A stretch of DNA of 44,160 nt from Bacteroidales bacterium. Its GTDB lineage: Bacteria; Bacteroidota; Bacteroidia; Bacteroidales; UBA932. The stretch is from positions 1 through 44,160 of the forward strand of contig JAKSKH010000018.1 in NCBI GenBank assembly GCA_024401855.1. Reading direction: 5' to 3'. Shown here piece after piece: positions 1 to 10,163 of the stretch. Under the pieces are notes generated by a model. It was not told where the DNA came from, made no database searches, and saw only the letters and a program-made list of their open reading frames with translations. Positions within the stretch are counted from its first letter, which is position 1; the number at the start of each line of letters is the position of its first letter. The position numbers and the translations under genes are program-made.

Positions 1-782
1 TGGGCACGGCTTCGGCCATGCCCATTTCTGACAGAAATCCAAGCGCCCAGATGCTGCAAGTGCATGGGCGCTTGTTTTTGATTGACTGTGCCGAAGGAAC
101 GCAACGCCAGATGCGCAAGGCCCATCTGTCCTTCCTGAAGGTTGAGGCCGTATTCATCTCGCACACTCACGGAGACCATCTTTTCGGTCTTTTCGGCCTG
201 CTCAATTCAATGGCCATGTACGGGCGCACAGGAAAACTCGACATTTACGGGCCTCAGCCCCTGGGAAACATCCTGAACTTCTACAGGAATTATTTCGGCG
301 AGGGCACGAATTTCGATATCGTGTATCATCCTTTGACAGGAAAGGATTTGGAGCCGGTCCACACGAGCAAATGGGTGAAAGTTTCCGCCTTCCCCCTCAG
401 GCATAAGATAGACTGCTACGGTTTCCGTTTCGATGAGATTGTCACAGAACGCAGGAGGACGGAAATGCCGGAATACACGCCCAAGTCCTACGCCTATTGC
501 TCGGATACGGCTCCTTTCGAAGAACTTCCGGAATATGTAAGGGGGGTTACCTGCCTTTATCATGAGGCCACTTATCAGGATGCCATGGCCGACAAGGCGG
601 AACAGCGCTATCATTCAACAACTTCCCAGGCGGCCGCATGCGCAAGGGACGCCGGTGCCGGCAGGCTGGTGGTGGGGCACTACTCGTCCAGGATAGTGGA
701 TTTTGACGCATTTCTTGCGGAGTGTACCGCAATTTTTCCGGATACTGTTGCCGCCCGGGACCTCGATTCCATCGAAATTTAG
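1..782 (+). CDS. rnz: Ribonuclease Z, 3' part (cut by window edge)
   Basis: Metallo-beta-lactamase-fold endonuclease that trims the 3' end of tRNA precursors. The reading frame is open to the left edge, and residues before the first ATG (GTASA, bases 3-17) match the conserved N-terminal block of RNase Z, so the ATG at 18 is internal and the true start lies outside. The zinc motif HTHGDHLFG is at about bases 165-191, followed by the family's GHYSSR block near the C-terminus that supplies a late histidine. Only a few N-terminal residues appear to be missing. The stop codon TAG (780-782) sits exactly at the left end of the MITE-like element described next. Confidence 0.93.
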   Translation, partial: GTASAMPISDRNPSAQMLQVHGRLFLIDCAEGTQRQMRKAHLSFLKVEAVFISHTHGDHLFGLFGLLNSMAMYGRTGKLDIYGPQPLGNILNFYRNYFGEGTNFDIVYHPLTGKDLEPVHTSKWVKVSAFPLRHKIDCYGFRFDEIVTERRRTEMPEYTPKSYAYCSDTAPFEELPEYVRGVTCLYHEATYQDAMADKAEQRYHSTTSQAAACARDAGAGRLVVGHYSSRIVDFDAFLAECTAIFPDTVAARDLDSIEI

Positions 783-946
783 AATCTGTTCTGAAATGAT
801 CGGTTTAAAATTTTATAGTAGAAGTTTTGATGATTTTTCTTGTGTTTTGAGGGAGCAATGGAGGTCTACTGTGACTGAAAAAGACAAGAAAAAGCGCAAA
901 ACAGATGCATAAAAGAAAAATTGGATCATTTCAAAACAGATTCTTA
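779..946. mobile_element. MITE-like element with 20-bp terminal inverted repeats and TTA target duplication
   Basis: Bases 782-801 (GAATCTGTTC...) and 924-943 are inverted repeats matching at 19 of 20 positions. They are flanked by a direct TTA on each side (779-781 and 944-946), giving a 162-bp element plus a 3-bp target duplication. A TNA-type 3-bp duplication is known for part of the IS5 family (IS1031 group), so the element could be a non-autonomous derivative of such an IS; that assignment is inference. The interior has no transposase and no convincing gene. Because TTA is followed by G both in the element and in the right flank, the rnz stop TAG is the same with or without the insertion. 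Confidence 0.72.
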
Positions 947-960
947 GTATATTAGTAACC

Positions 961-1893
961 GTGAAACGCTTTGCTGTCATACTTATCATTTGTCTGGCCG
1001 CACTTTCCGCGGCAAAGGACCTGAAGACATCATACATCTCAAAATATTCCGGCATTGCCGTTAATGAGATGAAACGTTCCGGTGTACCCGCATCCATCAC
1101 CCTGGCTCAGGGAATTCTTGAATCCGCTTCCGGAACCTCGGAGCTTTCCGTCAAGGGAAACAATCATTTCGGGGTGAAGTGCCACAGGAACTGGAAGGGA
1201 AAGGGGATGTATTACAGGGCGGAGAAGGGTGACGAATGTTTCCGTGTATACAATTCTGCTGAAGAGTCTTTCAGGGACCATTCGGATTTTCTCAGGTATC
1301 AGGACAGGTACAAGCCTCTGTTCAACCTGGACCCTTCCGACTACAAAGGCTGGGCGGAAGGCTTGCGCAAGGCCGGTTATGCGACGGATCCCGCTTATCC
1401 TTCCAAGCTTATAAAGATAATTGAGGATTATGAACTTTACCGCTTCGACAGGAACATAGCCGTTGAAGTTGAGGCTCCCCTGGAAATAGAGAAACCCGTT
1501 GAAGTGAAGACATCGGCGGCCGGTGAACTGGTCAACATTCCTCTCGACCGTACGGTTTACAGGGTGAACGGAGTTCCCTTCGTATATGCCATGGAAGGCG
1601 AGACCTGTGAATCGCTGGCCCGTTCATTCAATCTTTTCAAAAAGGAACTGCTGAAATTCAACGATATGGAGTCTGCCCGCGAACTTGTGGGAGGGGAGAG
1701 GATATATATCGCCGCCAAGAAGAAACAGGCGGCACGGGGGTTGGACAAATACGTTGTCGGACCCGATGAGTCCGTTTCCATGTGGGAGCTGTCACAGAGG
1801 TTCGGAATAAAATTGTCCTCCCTCTGTTCGATGAACGGAAAGAATCCGGATGACATTCCGGGAGAGGAAGATGTCATTATCCTGAGAAAATGA
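961..1893 (+). CDS. Secreted glucosaminidase (GH73-type) with two LysM-like repeats
   Basis: A 310-residue exported peptidoglycan hydrolase. Residues 1-18 form a signal peptide (basic MKR, then a hydrophobic stretch to AALSAA). Residues about 36-160 are a mannosyl-glycoprotein endo-beta-N-acetylglucosaminidase-like domain: LAQGILESASG with the likely catalytic Glu54, then KGNNHFGVKC and the GYATDP block. Two LysM-like modules follow at about 198-255 and 264-309, which should bind the glycan strand. The start is GTG at 961; no in-frame ATG gives a better signal peptide. The stop overlaps the mltG start by 4 bases (ATGA), so the two wall enzymes are translationally coupled. Confidence 0.85.
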   Translation: MKRFAVILIICLAALSAAKDLKTSYISKYSGIAVNEMKRSGVPASITLAQGILESASGTSELSVKGNNHFGVKCHRNWKGKGMYYRAEKGDECFRVYNSAEESFRDHSDFLRYQDRYKPLFNLDPSDYKGWAEGLRKAGYATDPAYPSKLIKIIEDYELYRFDRNIAVEVEAPLEIEKPVEVKTSAAGELVNIPLDRTVYRVNGVPFVYAMEGETCESLARSFNLFKKELLKFNDMESARELVGGERIYIAAKKKQAARGLDKYVVGPDESVSMWELSQRFGIKLSSLCSMNGKNPDDIPGEEDVIILRK

Positions 1894-2921
1894 AAAGGGT
1901 TCTCATATATTCTGCAGCCTTCCTGGCAGTCCTGTCGGCCGTTCTGTGCGCTTACGGCTGGTACAGGGACAACAGGCTGTCCAATATAAACGGGGCGGTT
2001 TCCTTTTACGTATATCCGCAGACGACTCCTGAGGATGTGCTGGAAGAGCTGACAGACAGAGGGGCCGTGAAGAATCCCGGGCGTTTGAGAAAGGTGTTCT
2101 CCAAGAAGAAGGTGGCCGAATATATCAAGCCCGGCTATTATTATCTGAACGGAAATTCAAGCGTGTACGTCGCCAGGATGCTCAACAACGGATGGCAGTC
2201 ACCGGTCAATCTTACAATATCCGGTACTGTCAGGAGAAAGTCCGACGTTGCAAGAAAGATAGGCAATCAGGTTCTGGCCGATTCCGCCGCAGTGATTGCG
2301 GTCCTGAATGACAAGGCATTCATGGATTCGCTGGGCTTTACGTCCGGGAACTGGTTCGCTCTTTTCATCCCGGACACATATCAGGTTTACTGGACCTCCA
2401 GCCCGCGGGACATAATGTTCAGGATGAAGCAGGCATACGATGCCTTCTGGACGGAGGAAAACCTTTCCAAGGCCGGCAAACTGGGTCTTGACCGGATGCA
2501 GGTGGCTACTCTTGCCTCCATAGTATGCGCAGAGACGAATCATGTCCCGGAAATGCCATCCATTGCCGGCGTATATCTGAACAGGCTGGAAAAGGGGATG
2601 CTCCTCCAGGCCGATCCCACCGTTGCCTTCTGCTTCGACTATAAACCGCAGCGCATTCTTCTCAAGCATCTTGAGGTTGACTCGCCATACAATACATACA
2701 AGTATGCGGGACTCCCTCCCGGTCCCATCTGTGTCGCAAGCCGTGAGGGCCTGGAAGCCGTACTTAATCCTGACTGCGCTGGCGGGAACCTGTATTTCTG
2801 CGCCAATCCGGATTTCAGCGGGACGCATGTCTTCTCGAGAACGCTTTCGGAGCATAATGCAAACGCCCGTGCCTTCCAGGCGGAACTGAGCAGAAGACAC
2901 AGGTTGGCGAAGCATCACTGA
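1890..2921 (+). CDS. mltG: Endolytic murein transglycosylase MltG
   Basis: YceG/MltG-family membrane-anchored lytic transglycosylase that cuts nascent glycan strands. The 343-residue protein has one N-terminal membrane segment (about residues 4-23), a LysM-like subdomain, then the catalytic domain. Catalytic Glu215 lies in the IVCAETNH motif. The later family blocks NRLEKGMLLQADPTV, SPYNTYKYAGLPPGPI and the C-terminal FSRTLSEHN are all present. It follows the glucosaminidase with an ATGA overlap, so the pair probably forms one cell-wall transcription unit. The downstream rel gene has its own promoter. Confidence 0.93.
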   Translation: MKRVLIYSAAFLAVLSAVLCAYGWYRDNRLSNINGAVSFYVYPQTTPEDVLEELTDRGAVKNPGRLRKVFSKKKVAEYIKPGYYYLNGNSSVYVARMLNNGWQSPVNLTISGTVRRKSDVARKIGNQVLADSAAVIAVLNDKAFMDSLGFTSGNWFALFIPDTYQVYWTSSPRDIMFRMKQAYDAFWTEENLSKAGKLGLDRMQVATLASIVCAETNHVPEMPSIAGVYLNRLEKGMLLQADPTVAFCFDYKPQRILLKHLEVDSPYNTYKYAGLPPGPICVASREGLEAVLNPDCAGGNLYFCANPDFSGTHVFSRTLSEHNANARAFQAELSRRHRLAKHH

Positions 2922-2929
2922 TTTTTCTA

Positions 2930-2937
2930 TATATTTG
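2930..2937 (+). promoter_or_regulatory. Bacteroidota -7 promoter element for rel
   Basis: TATATTTG matches TAnnTTTG exactly and ends only 5 bases before the rel ATG (2943). The transcript would therefore be leaderless or nearly so. A weak TTGG lies about 22 bases upstream in the -33 region. Confidence 0.55.
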
Positions 2938-2942
2938 CAGAT

Positions 2943-5039
2943 ATGGAGGATATTGTACAAAGGGCGTATCAGATAGCGTCGGAGGCGCTGAAGGATGAAT
3001 TTCTGTCGGACGGAACTTCGTTCATAGGGCATCCGGAGGCCGTGGCCCGCATAGTGGAAGATGAAATCGGTCTTCCGGAAAGCTGCATAGCCGCTGTCTA
3101 TCTGCACGAAGCCACAAGAATGCACGAAGAGACGGACATTTCTGAATTTCCTCAGGATGTCAGGGTCATTGTGGAAGGTCTGAACAAGATCTCAGGAATC
3201 AAACCGAAGGACACCCGTCTGGAGGCCGAGAACTACAAGAGGCTCATAGTCCAGTATTCGACCGATCCCAGGGTCGTTGTAATCAAGATTGCCGACCGGT
3301 TGGAGATAATGAGGCGTCTTGACATGTTCTCCAAGACATCCCGCGAGCAGAAACTGCTTGAAACCCTTATGCTGTACATACCGCTCGCGCATCAGCTCGG
3401 GCTCTACAATATCAAGGGGGAGCTTGAGAATATCTACTTCCGCTATTCCGAGCCCGAACAGTACAGGCTCATCACCAACAAGCTCAAGGCCACGGAAAGG
3501 GACAGGGAGCAACTGATGCAGGAGTTCATCGAGCCCCTGAAGAAGAAACTCACAGATGAGGGCATACGGTACAAACTGAAGATACGCACCAAGGCGGCAT
3601 ACTCCATATTCAGGAAGATGCAGGTCCAGAAGGTGCCGTTCGAAGGTGTGTATGACGTTTTTGCAATACGTTTCATAATTGACTGCGACCCCGATCCCGT
3701 CATAGAGAAGGATTTGTGCTGGAAGGTGTATTCATACGTCACGGAAGAGTATGAACCCGACACAAAACGGCTTCGCGACTGGCTCACTAACCCCAAGTCC
3801 AACGGGTACGAGTCGTTGCACATAACCGTGAAGAACAAGCGTGGAAGCTCTCTGGAAGTGCAGATCCGCACGAAGCGGATGGATGACGAGGCGGAGAACG
3901 GCGCTGCCGCGCACTGGGCATACAAGGGAATCAGACATGAACAGACCCTTGACAAATGGCTTACATCTGTCCGGTACAATCTCGAGCATCCGGCCGACTT
4001 GAAACCGGAAGACATGCCCCTCCCTCCGTCGAGGGAAATATTCGTATTCACCCCTACAGGAGAACTGAAGATACTTCCCACAGGCTCTTCCGTTCTGGAT
4101 TTTGCCTTCCATATCCATTCCGGTCTCGGATGCAGGTGCACCGGAGGCAAGGTGAACGGAAAGGTGGTTCCCATCAAGGAGAAACTTGTCACCGGAGATG
4201 TGGTGGAGATAATCACCGGAAAGAACCAGCGCCCGGCGCAGGACTGGCTGGGATGGGTCGTGACCTCAAAGGCCCGCAGCAAGATAAGGCTGGAACTTGA
4301 TTCAGATGAACGCAAGGCCGCTGCGGACGGCAGGGAGATACTCAAGCGCAGGCTGAAGAACTGGAAACTCGAACTCTCCGACGCCATGATGGTGGAACTG
4401 ATGAAGAAGATGAACTGCTCATCAGTCGTTGCCTTTCTGGCATCCATCGGAAGGGATGAATTCGATGTGAATGATGTAAAGGCCTTCATCCTTGATGCTG
4501 AGGCCCGGCACGAGGCTTCCGTAAAGGCGGCTTCAGAAATTGAAGGGTCCAGGAAAACATACACGGTGTCTTCTTCCGGCGGAGACGACATACTGGTCAT
4601 CAACGCCAGGGGAGTGAAAGGCCTGGACTACAGGATGGCGAAATGCTGCAATCCGGTCTGTGGGGACGATGTTTTCGGCTTCGTGACGCGCACGGAGGGT
4701 ATCAAGATTCACAGAATGTCCTGTCCCAATGCGGCCAGACTTATGGAAAAGTATCCGTATCGTATCCAGAAGGTCATATGGCAGCAGAATGAGGGAACCG
4801 GGAATTTCCAGTGCACCCTTGCCATCACTGCCGAACTGGAGCATTCCGTTCTGGCTTCAGTGATGGATGTCATAGGACAGTTCAAGGCTTCCATACGTTC
4901 CTTCAACGTGAATGAAAATACGGGAAACGGCACCTATGAGATTACGGCAAGGCTGCTGGTCCCCTCTACATCCGAACTTGACAAGGTGATATCTCTGGTA
5001 TCGGCTCTCAAGAATGTCATCAAGGTGAAGAGACTGTAA
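2943..5039 (+). CDS. relA: Long RelA/SpoT-family protein with degenerate hydrolase domain
   Basis: A 698-residue protein with the full long-Rel layout: HD domain (about 25-170), synthetase (about 200-335), TGS (about 364-425), a conserved-cysteine helical/zinc-finger region around the KCCNPV motif, and a C-terminal ACT domain. The synthetase half looks competent: Arg215/Lys217 region, Asp238, NGYESLH (Tyr289, His293) and EVQIRT (Glu305). The hydrolase half does not. The metal motif HD is HE (55-56), the catalytic Glu-Asp pair that should follow is Arg59-Met60, and the Asn of the DRLHNMR motif is Ile122. Family knowledge assigns these residues to Mn-dependent ppGpp hydrolysis, so I infer a mono-functional, RelA-like synthetase. 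It sits between mltG and uvrB, 13 bases before the latter. Confidence 0.92.
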   Translation: MEDIVQRAYQIASEALKDEFLSDGTSFIGHPEAVARIVEDEIGLPESCIAAVYLHEATRMHEETDISEFPQDVRVIVEGLNKISGIKPKDTRLEAENYKRLIVQYSTDPRVVVIKIADRLEIMRRLDMFSKTSREQKLLETLMLYIPLAHQLGLYNIKGELENIYFRYSEPEQYRLITNKLKATERDREQLMQEFIEPLKKKLTDEGIRYKLKIRTKAAYSIFRKMQVQKVPFEGVYDVFAIRFIIDCDPDPVIEKDLCWKVYSYVTEEYEPDTKRLRDWLTNPKSNGYESLHITVKNKRGSSLEVQIRTKRMDDEAENGAAAHWAYKGIRHEQTLDKWLTSVRYNLEHPADLKPEDMPLPPSREIFVFTPTGELKILPTGSSVLDFAFHIHSGLGCRCTGGKVNGKVVPIKEKLVTGDVVEIITGKNQRPAQDWLGWVVTSKARSKIRLELDSDERKAAADGREILKRRLKNWKLELSDAMMVELMKKMNCSSVVAFLASIGRDEFDVNDVKAFILDAEARHEASVKAASEIEGSRKTYTVSSSGGDDILVINARGVKGLDYRMAKCCNPVCGDDVFGFVTRTEGIKIHRMSCPNAARLMEKYPYRIQKVIWQQNEGTGNFQCTLAITAELEHSVLASVMDVIGQFKASIRSFNVNENTGNGTYEITARLLVPSTSELDKVISLVSALKNVIKVKRL

Positions 5040-5052
5040 TCCCGGAATTAAA

Positions 5053-7233
5053 GTGAAGTTTCAACTCGAATCGGAATATCAGCCGGGCGGCGATCAGCCG
5101 CAGGCCATCGCGCAGCTTGTGGATGCCTTGCAGAAGGATGTCCCCGATGTCACCCTTCTCGGCGTTACCGGTTCCGGGAAGACTTTCACCATGGCCAACG
5201 TGATAGAGCGCCTTCAGCGCCCCGCCCTCATTCTCAGCCATAACAAGACCCTGGCGGCACAGCTTTACGGAGAATTCAAGACGTTTTTCCCTCACAATGC
5301 CGTGGAGTATTTCGTGTCGTACTACGACTACTATCAGCCCGAGGCGTACATCCCCAATACGGATACTTACATAGAGAAAGACCTTAGCATCAATGACCAG
5401 ATAGAGAAACTGAGGCTCAGCGCCGCAAACGCCCTGCTCAGCGGTCGCCGTGACGTCATAGTGGTCTCTTCCGTGAGCTGTCTGTACGGCATCGGCAACC
5501 CGGACGATTTCCACGAACAGACCGTGCAGGTCAGAAGAGGGGAGTCGCGGAGCCTTACCGGGCTGCTCTACAAGCTTGTGGATGCGCTTTACAGCCGTAC
5601 GGAGGCCGATTTCAAGCGCGGCACCTTCCGTGTACGTGGCGATACCGTCGATGTCTTCCTTGCCGGAGCCGACGATGCCGTCCGCATCGAATTCTTCGGT
5701 GACGAGGTTGACAACCTCCTGATCATAGATCCTGTGACCGGAGCTTCCATAGAGAGCATAGATGAGATAAACATCTATCCGGCAAACAATTTCGTGACCA
5801 CGAAGGAGCGCAGCATAGCGGCCGTCAGCCACATTCAGGACGACCTTACCAGACAGATGCAGTATTTTGAGGAAATAGGTAAGACTCTGGAGGCCAAGCG
5901 CCTGAAGCAGCGTGTGGAATATGACTTGGAGATGATAAAGGAGATGGGCTACTGCCCCGGCATAGAGAACTATTCCCGCTATTTCGACGGGCGTAGGGAA
6001 GGCCAGAGGCCGTTCTGCCTCATCGACTATTTCCCTAAGGATTTCGTCACCTTCATTGATGAGAGCCATGTAACCCTTCCTCAGGTGCACGCAATGTACG
6101 GGGGAGACCATTCCCGCAAGGAGGTTCTCATAGAATATGGATTCCGTCTTCCCGCCGCCGCCGACAACCGCCCGCTCAAGTTCGAAGAATTCGAGGCCCT
6201 TACCGGGCAGAAAGTGTACGTCAGCGCCACTCCGGCAGACTATGAACTGCAGAAATCGGAGGGACTCGTAGTTGAGCAGGTGGTGCGTCCCACCGGACTT
6301 CTGGACCCTCCCATCGAGGTCCGCCCCACAAAGAATCAGGTCGATGACCTGCTGGAAGAGATACGCGTCCGCGCCGAACGGGACGAGCGCGTGCTTGTGA
6401 CCACACTTACCAAGCGCATGGCTGAGGAATTGAACGACTACCTTCAGCACGCCGGTGTGCGTGTACGCTATATCCATTCCGATGTCGATACGGCTGACCG
6501 CGTGGAGATAATAGAGGATTTCAAAGGAGGCCTGTTCGATGTGCTCGTTGGGGTCAACCTTCTCCGCGAGGGACTTGACATACCGTCCGTATCGCTTGTG
6601 GCCATACTGGATGCCGACAAGGAGGGCTTCCTCAGAACGGGGCGCGCCCTTACCCAGACTGCCGGACGTGCGGCCAGGAACATAAACGGCCTGGTGATAA
6701 TGTATGCCGACTCCGTCACCGGATCAATGGACGAGACCATACGTGAAACCAACCGCCGGCGCGCAAAGCAGATAGAGTACAACAAACAGAACCACATAAC
6801 TCCCAGGCAGGTGGAGACCAGGATGAACATACTTGCGGAAGAACTTGCCTCCGGAGGTGCAAAGGAGGTCAGACACGGGCTTGCCGGGGGAACGACCGGG
6901 CGCTTCAGCGCCGCCAACTCATACGACGACCCCGTCTATATTCCAAATCCTTCGGATCTTGGGCGTGGCAGTATCAGCGTGGGATTCGGCCACGATTCAC
7001 ACCGTAAGCCCGGCGCCGCAATGGCGGACGGGTACGTCAGGGCCGACCTCGCCGCCGTCCTGCAGGATCCCGTAATACGTTCCATGTCCCGCAGCCAGAT
7101 AGAGAAGATGGTGGAAGACGACCGCAAACGCATGAAGAAGTCTGCGGCCGACCTTGACTTCGCCGAAGCTGCCCGCTATCGTGATGAGATGTGGGCCCTT
7201 CAGGAGTATCTTAAAGTCTGGAAGGAGAAGTAG
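5053..7233 (+). CDS. uvrB: Excinuclease ABC subunit B
   Basis: Damage-recognition helicase subunit of nucleotide excision repair; partner of UvrA and UvrC. The 726-residue product has the Walker [11 protein letters not shown] (about 39-48), the beta-hairpin region [13 protein letters not shown], the Walker B-like DESHVTLPQ, helicase motifs REGLDIP and QTAGRAARN, and a C-terminal UVR motif (about residues 680-720) that binds UvrC. It is longer than the roughly 670 residues usual for the family because of a linker before the UVR motif (about 620-675). The start is GTG at 5053, giving the canonical N-terminus [15 protein letters not shown]. Confidence 0.96.
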   Translation: MKFQLESEYQPGGDQPQAIAQLVDALQKDVPDVTLLGVTGSGKTFTMANVIERLQRPALILSHNKTLAAQLYGEFKTFFPHNAVEYFVSYYDYYQPEAYIPNTDTYIEKDLSINDQIEKLRLSAANALLSGRRDVIVVSSVSCLYGIGNPDDFHEQTVQVRRGESRSLTGLLYKLVDALYSRTEADFKRGTFRVRGDTVDVFLAGADDAVRIEFFGDEVDNLLIIDPVTGASIESIDEINIYPANNFVTTKERSIAAVSHIQDDLTRQMQYFEEIGKTLEAKRLKQRVEYDLEMIKEMGYCPGIENYSRYFDGRREGQRPFCLIDYFPKDFVTFIDESHVTLPQVHAMYGGDHSRKEVLIEYGFRLPAAADNRPLKFEEFEALTGQKVYVSATPADYELQKSEGLVVEQVVRPTGLLDPPIEVRPTKNQVDDLLEEIRVRAERDERVLVTTLTKRMAEELNDYLQHAGVRVRYIHSDVDTADRVEIIEDFKGGLFDVLVGVNLLREGLDIPSVSLVAILDADKEGFLRTGRALTQTAGRAARNINGLVIMYADSVTGSMDETIRETNRRRAKQIEYNKQNHITPRQVETRMNILAEELASGGAKEVRHGLAGGTTGRFSAANSYDDPVYIPNPSDLGRGSISVGFGHDSHRKPGAAMADGYVRADLAAVLQDPVIRSMSRSQIEKMVEDDRKRMKKSAADLDFAEAARYRDEMWALQEYLKVWKEK

Positions 7234-7242
7234 GTCCCCGTC

Positions 7243-7263
7243 ATCCCGTCCCTGATCCGGGAT
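7243..7263. repeat. REP-like palindrome (ATCCCG...CGGGAT)
   Basis: ATCCCG (7243-7248) and CGGGAT (7258-7263) form a 6-bp stem in a sequence resembling a short dispersed intergenic repeat common in bacterial genomes. It lies 10 bases after the uvrB stop. Single-window data cannot show how often it recurs. Confidence 0.4.
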
Positions 7264-7284
7264 CTCCTTCCCTGCACCTTGCCA

Positions 7285-7398
7285 AGGAAGAGGAAAGACG
7301 TATCTTCCAGGCCAGGCCCTCCCGCTGCGCTTCGCTTGCAGGCCCCTCCCTCTTGAGCCGAGGGCGGCTAGCCTTCCAGATACATCTTTCCTCTTCCT
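7285..7398. repeat. Large imperfect palindrome, about 114 bp
   Basis: Bases 7285-7305 and 7378-7398 are complementary at 20 of 21 positions (arm begins AGGAAGAGGAAAGA), and pairing continues in part inward (GCCCTC with GAGGGC). The centre is C-rich. No reading frame here looks real. It may fold as a long hairpin in RNA, or be a REP/BIME-type or MITE-like repeat between uvrB and guaA. Confidence 0.5.
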
Positions 7399-7484
7399 AA
7401 CCAGTTTCCTTTTTCCAGGTAGTCATCCGGCACCGCTCCGCCCGGCCCTCCTCGCGGCTGCTGTCACCCTAGTTAGCGTAAATG

Positions 7485-7505
7485 ATGCTGAATCAGGTTC
7501 AGCAT
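7485..7505. repeat. REP-like palindrome (ATGCTGAA...TTCAGCAT)
   Basis: A perfect 8-bp stem (7485-7492 with 7498-7505) around a 5-base loop. The flanking sequence matches the widely seen intergenic repeat which, when translated by accident, reads VMLNLIQH. Together with the other two palindromes it fills most of the 400-bp uvrB-guaA gap; apart from the terminator I see nothing else there. Confidence 0.5.
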
Positions 7506-7560
7506 GACGTCAGGTGTTCTCTCGCATGATGTTGTTGGTTCCGGCAGGTCCGCACTCCGA

Positions 7561-7610
7561 AAAAAATCCGGTGTTCCATCCGCTTCACAAGGAAGTTCAG
7601 GAACACCGGA
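7561..7610 (-). terminator. Intrinsic terminator of guaB-guaA
   Basis: On the minus strand an 11-bp perfect stem TCCGGTGTTCC / GGAACACCGGA (7600-7610 and 7567-7577, 22-base loop) is followed by six T (7566-7561). It lies 26 bases after the guaA stop. Confidence 0.75.
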
Positions 7611-7635
7611 CTTTAAACAATTATCCAGTTGAAAA

Positions 7636-8595
7636 TTACTCCCACTCGATTGTTGCGGGCGGTTTGGGAGAGATGTCGTAAACAACGCGGTTCACTCCGT
7701 CAACCTGGGCGATGATGGCGGTGGCCACCCTCTGGAGGAAGTCGAAGGGAAGGTTGATGACATCTGCGGTAACAGCATCGACTGAGTTGACCGCGCGCAG
7801 TGCTACAACGTTCTCGTAAGTTCTTGCACCGTTCTTGATGCCTGTGCTCTTCACGGGCAGAAGGACAACCGCAGCCTGCCAGATACTCTCATAGAGACCT
7901 TCTTCGCGGAGCATGTTGATGAACACTGCATCGGCCTCCTGAAGAATGTGGATGCGCTCGGGAGTGAGTTCCTCCAGACAGCGTACGCCAAGACCCGGGC
8001 CCGGGAAAGGATGACGGCTGAGGAAGTGGGGGTCGAGACCGAGTTCCTCACCGACTTCGCGCACCTCGAACTTGTAGAGATACTTCAAAGGCTCGACGAG
8101 ACCGAAATTGAGGTCTTCGGGAAGACCGCCCACATTGTGGTGGCTCTTGATGGTTCCCTTGTCCGAGTGCGACTCGGCGATATCGGGCCAGATTGTACCC
8201 TGTGCAAGCCACTTGGCATCCTTGACCTTGCGCGCCTCATCTGCGAACACATCGATGAAGGTCTTGCCTATGGCCTTGCGCTTGAGCTCGGGATCGACGA
8301 TGCCCTTGCATGCGGCAAAGAACCTGTCGGCGGCGCGGACACCAATGACATTCAGACCCATGCCCTCGTAATGCGCGAGGACGTCTTCGAACTCGTTCTT
8401 GCGAAGAAGACCGTGGTCTACGAATATGCAGACAAGATTATGGCCGATGGCCTTGTCTACAAGAAGGGCGGTGACAGTAGAGTCAACACCTCCGGAGAGA
8501 CCGAGGACAACGGTATCGTTGCCGACCTGCTCCTTTATTTCCCTGATAGCATTTTCAACGAACTGCTTGGGATTGATTTTTTCTCCATTATACAT
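7636..8595 (-). CDS. guaA: GMP synthase, ATP-pyrophosphatase subunit only
   Basis: Converts XMP to GMP with ATP and ammonia. The 319-residue protein begins almost directly with the ATP-PPase domain: P-loop SGGVDS at 34-39, then [30 protein letters not shown] and the family-typical C-terminal end PPATIEWE of the dimerisation domain. The class I glutamine amidotransferase domain that precedes this in ordinary bacterial GuaA (about 190 residues) is absent. The region upstream cannot encode it because guaB ends 4 bases before the start. It resembles archaeal-style GuaAb, which works with a separate amidotransferase; none is in this window. A GAGGAG Shine-Dalgarno sequence inside the guaB end supports the ATG at 8595. 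Confidence 0.93.
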   Translation of the reverse strand: MYNGEKINPKQFVENAIREIKEQVGNDTVVLGLSGGVDSTVTALLVDKAIGHNLVCIFVDHGLLRKNEFEDVLAHYEGMGLNVIGVRAADRFFAACKGIVDPELKRKAIGKTFIDVFADEARKVKDAKWLAQGTIWPDIAESHSDKGTIKSHHNVGGLPEDLNFGLVEPLKYLYKFEVREVGEELGLDPHFLSRHPFPGPGLGVRCLEELTPERIHILQEADAVFINMLREEGLYESIWQAAVVLLPVKSTGIKNGARTYENVVALRAVNSVDAVTADVINLPFDFLQRVATAIIAQVDGVNRVVYDISPKPPATIEWE

Positions 8596-8599
8596 ATTT

Positions 8600-10090
<1,491 letters not shown>

Positions 10091-10098
10091 CTATCATA

Positions 10099-10106
10099 CA
10101 AAGTTA
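10099..10106 (-). promoter_or_regulatory. -7 promoter element for guaBA
   Basis: On the minus strand TAACTTTG fits TAnnTTTG, 24 bases before the guaB ATG. A TTG-containing -33-like site lies about 22 bases further up (10129-10131). Confidence 0.5.
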
Positions 10107-10138
10107 AATAATTTATTTTTTCCTTCCCCAACATTTCT

Positions 10139-10146
10139 TATCTTTG
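10139..10146 (+). promoter_or_regulatory. -7 promoter element for the CofE-like gene
   Basis: TATCTTTG fits TAnnTTTG and lies 17 bases before the ATG at 10164. The divergent guaB promoter is about 35 bases away, so a shared regulator is possible. Confidence 0.5.
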
Positions 10147-10163
10147 TTTGTAATATTTATTCT

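Noticed and set aside
5020-6477. A 485-codon open frame on the minus strand
   Set aside because: It lies wholly antisense to uvrB, which is a clear family member; the antisense frame shows no recognisable domain and reflects codon bias.
7473-7685. A 70-codon minus-strand frame with MLNLIQHHLR at its C-terminal end
   Set aside because: It is read-through of the REP-like palindrome, the guaA terminator and the end of guaA in another frame.
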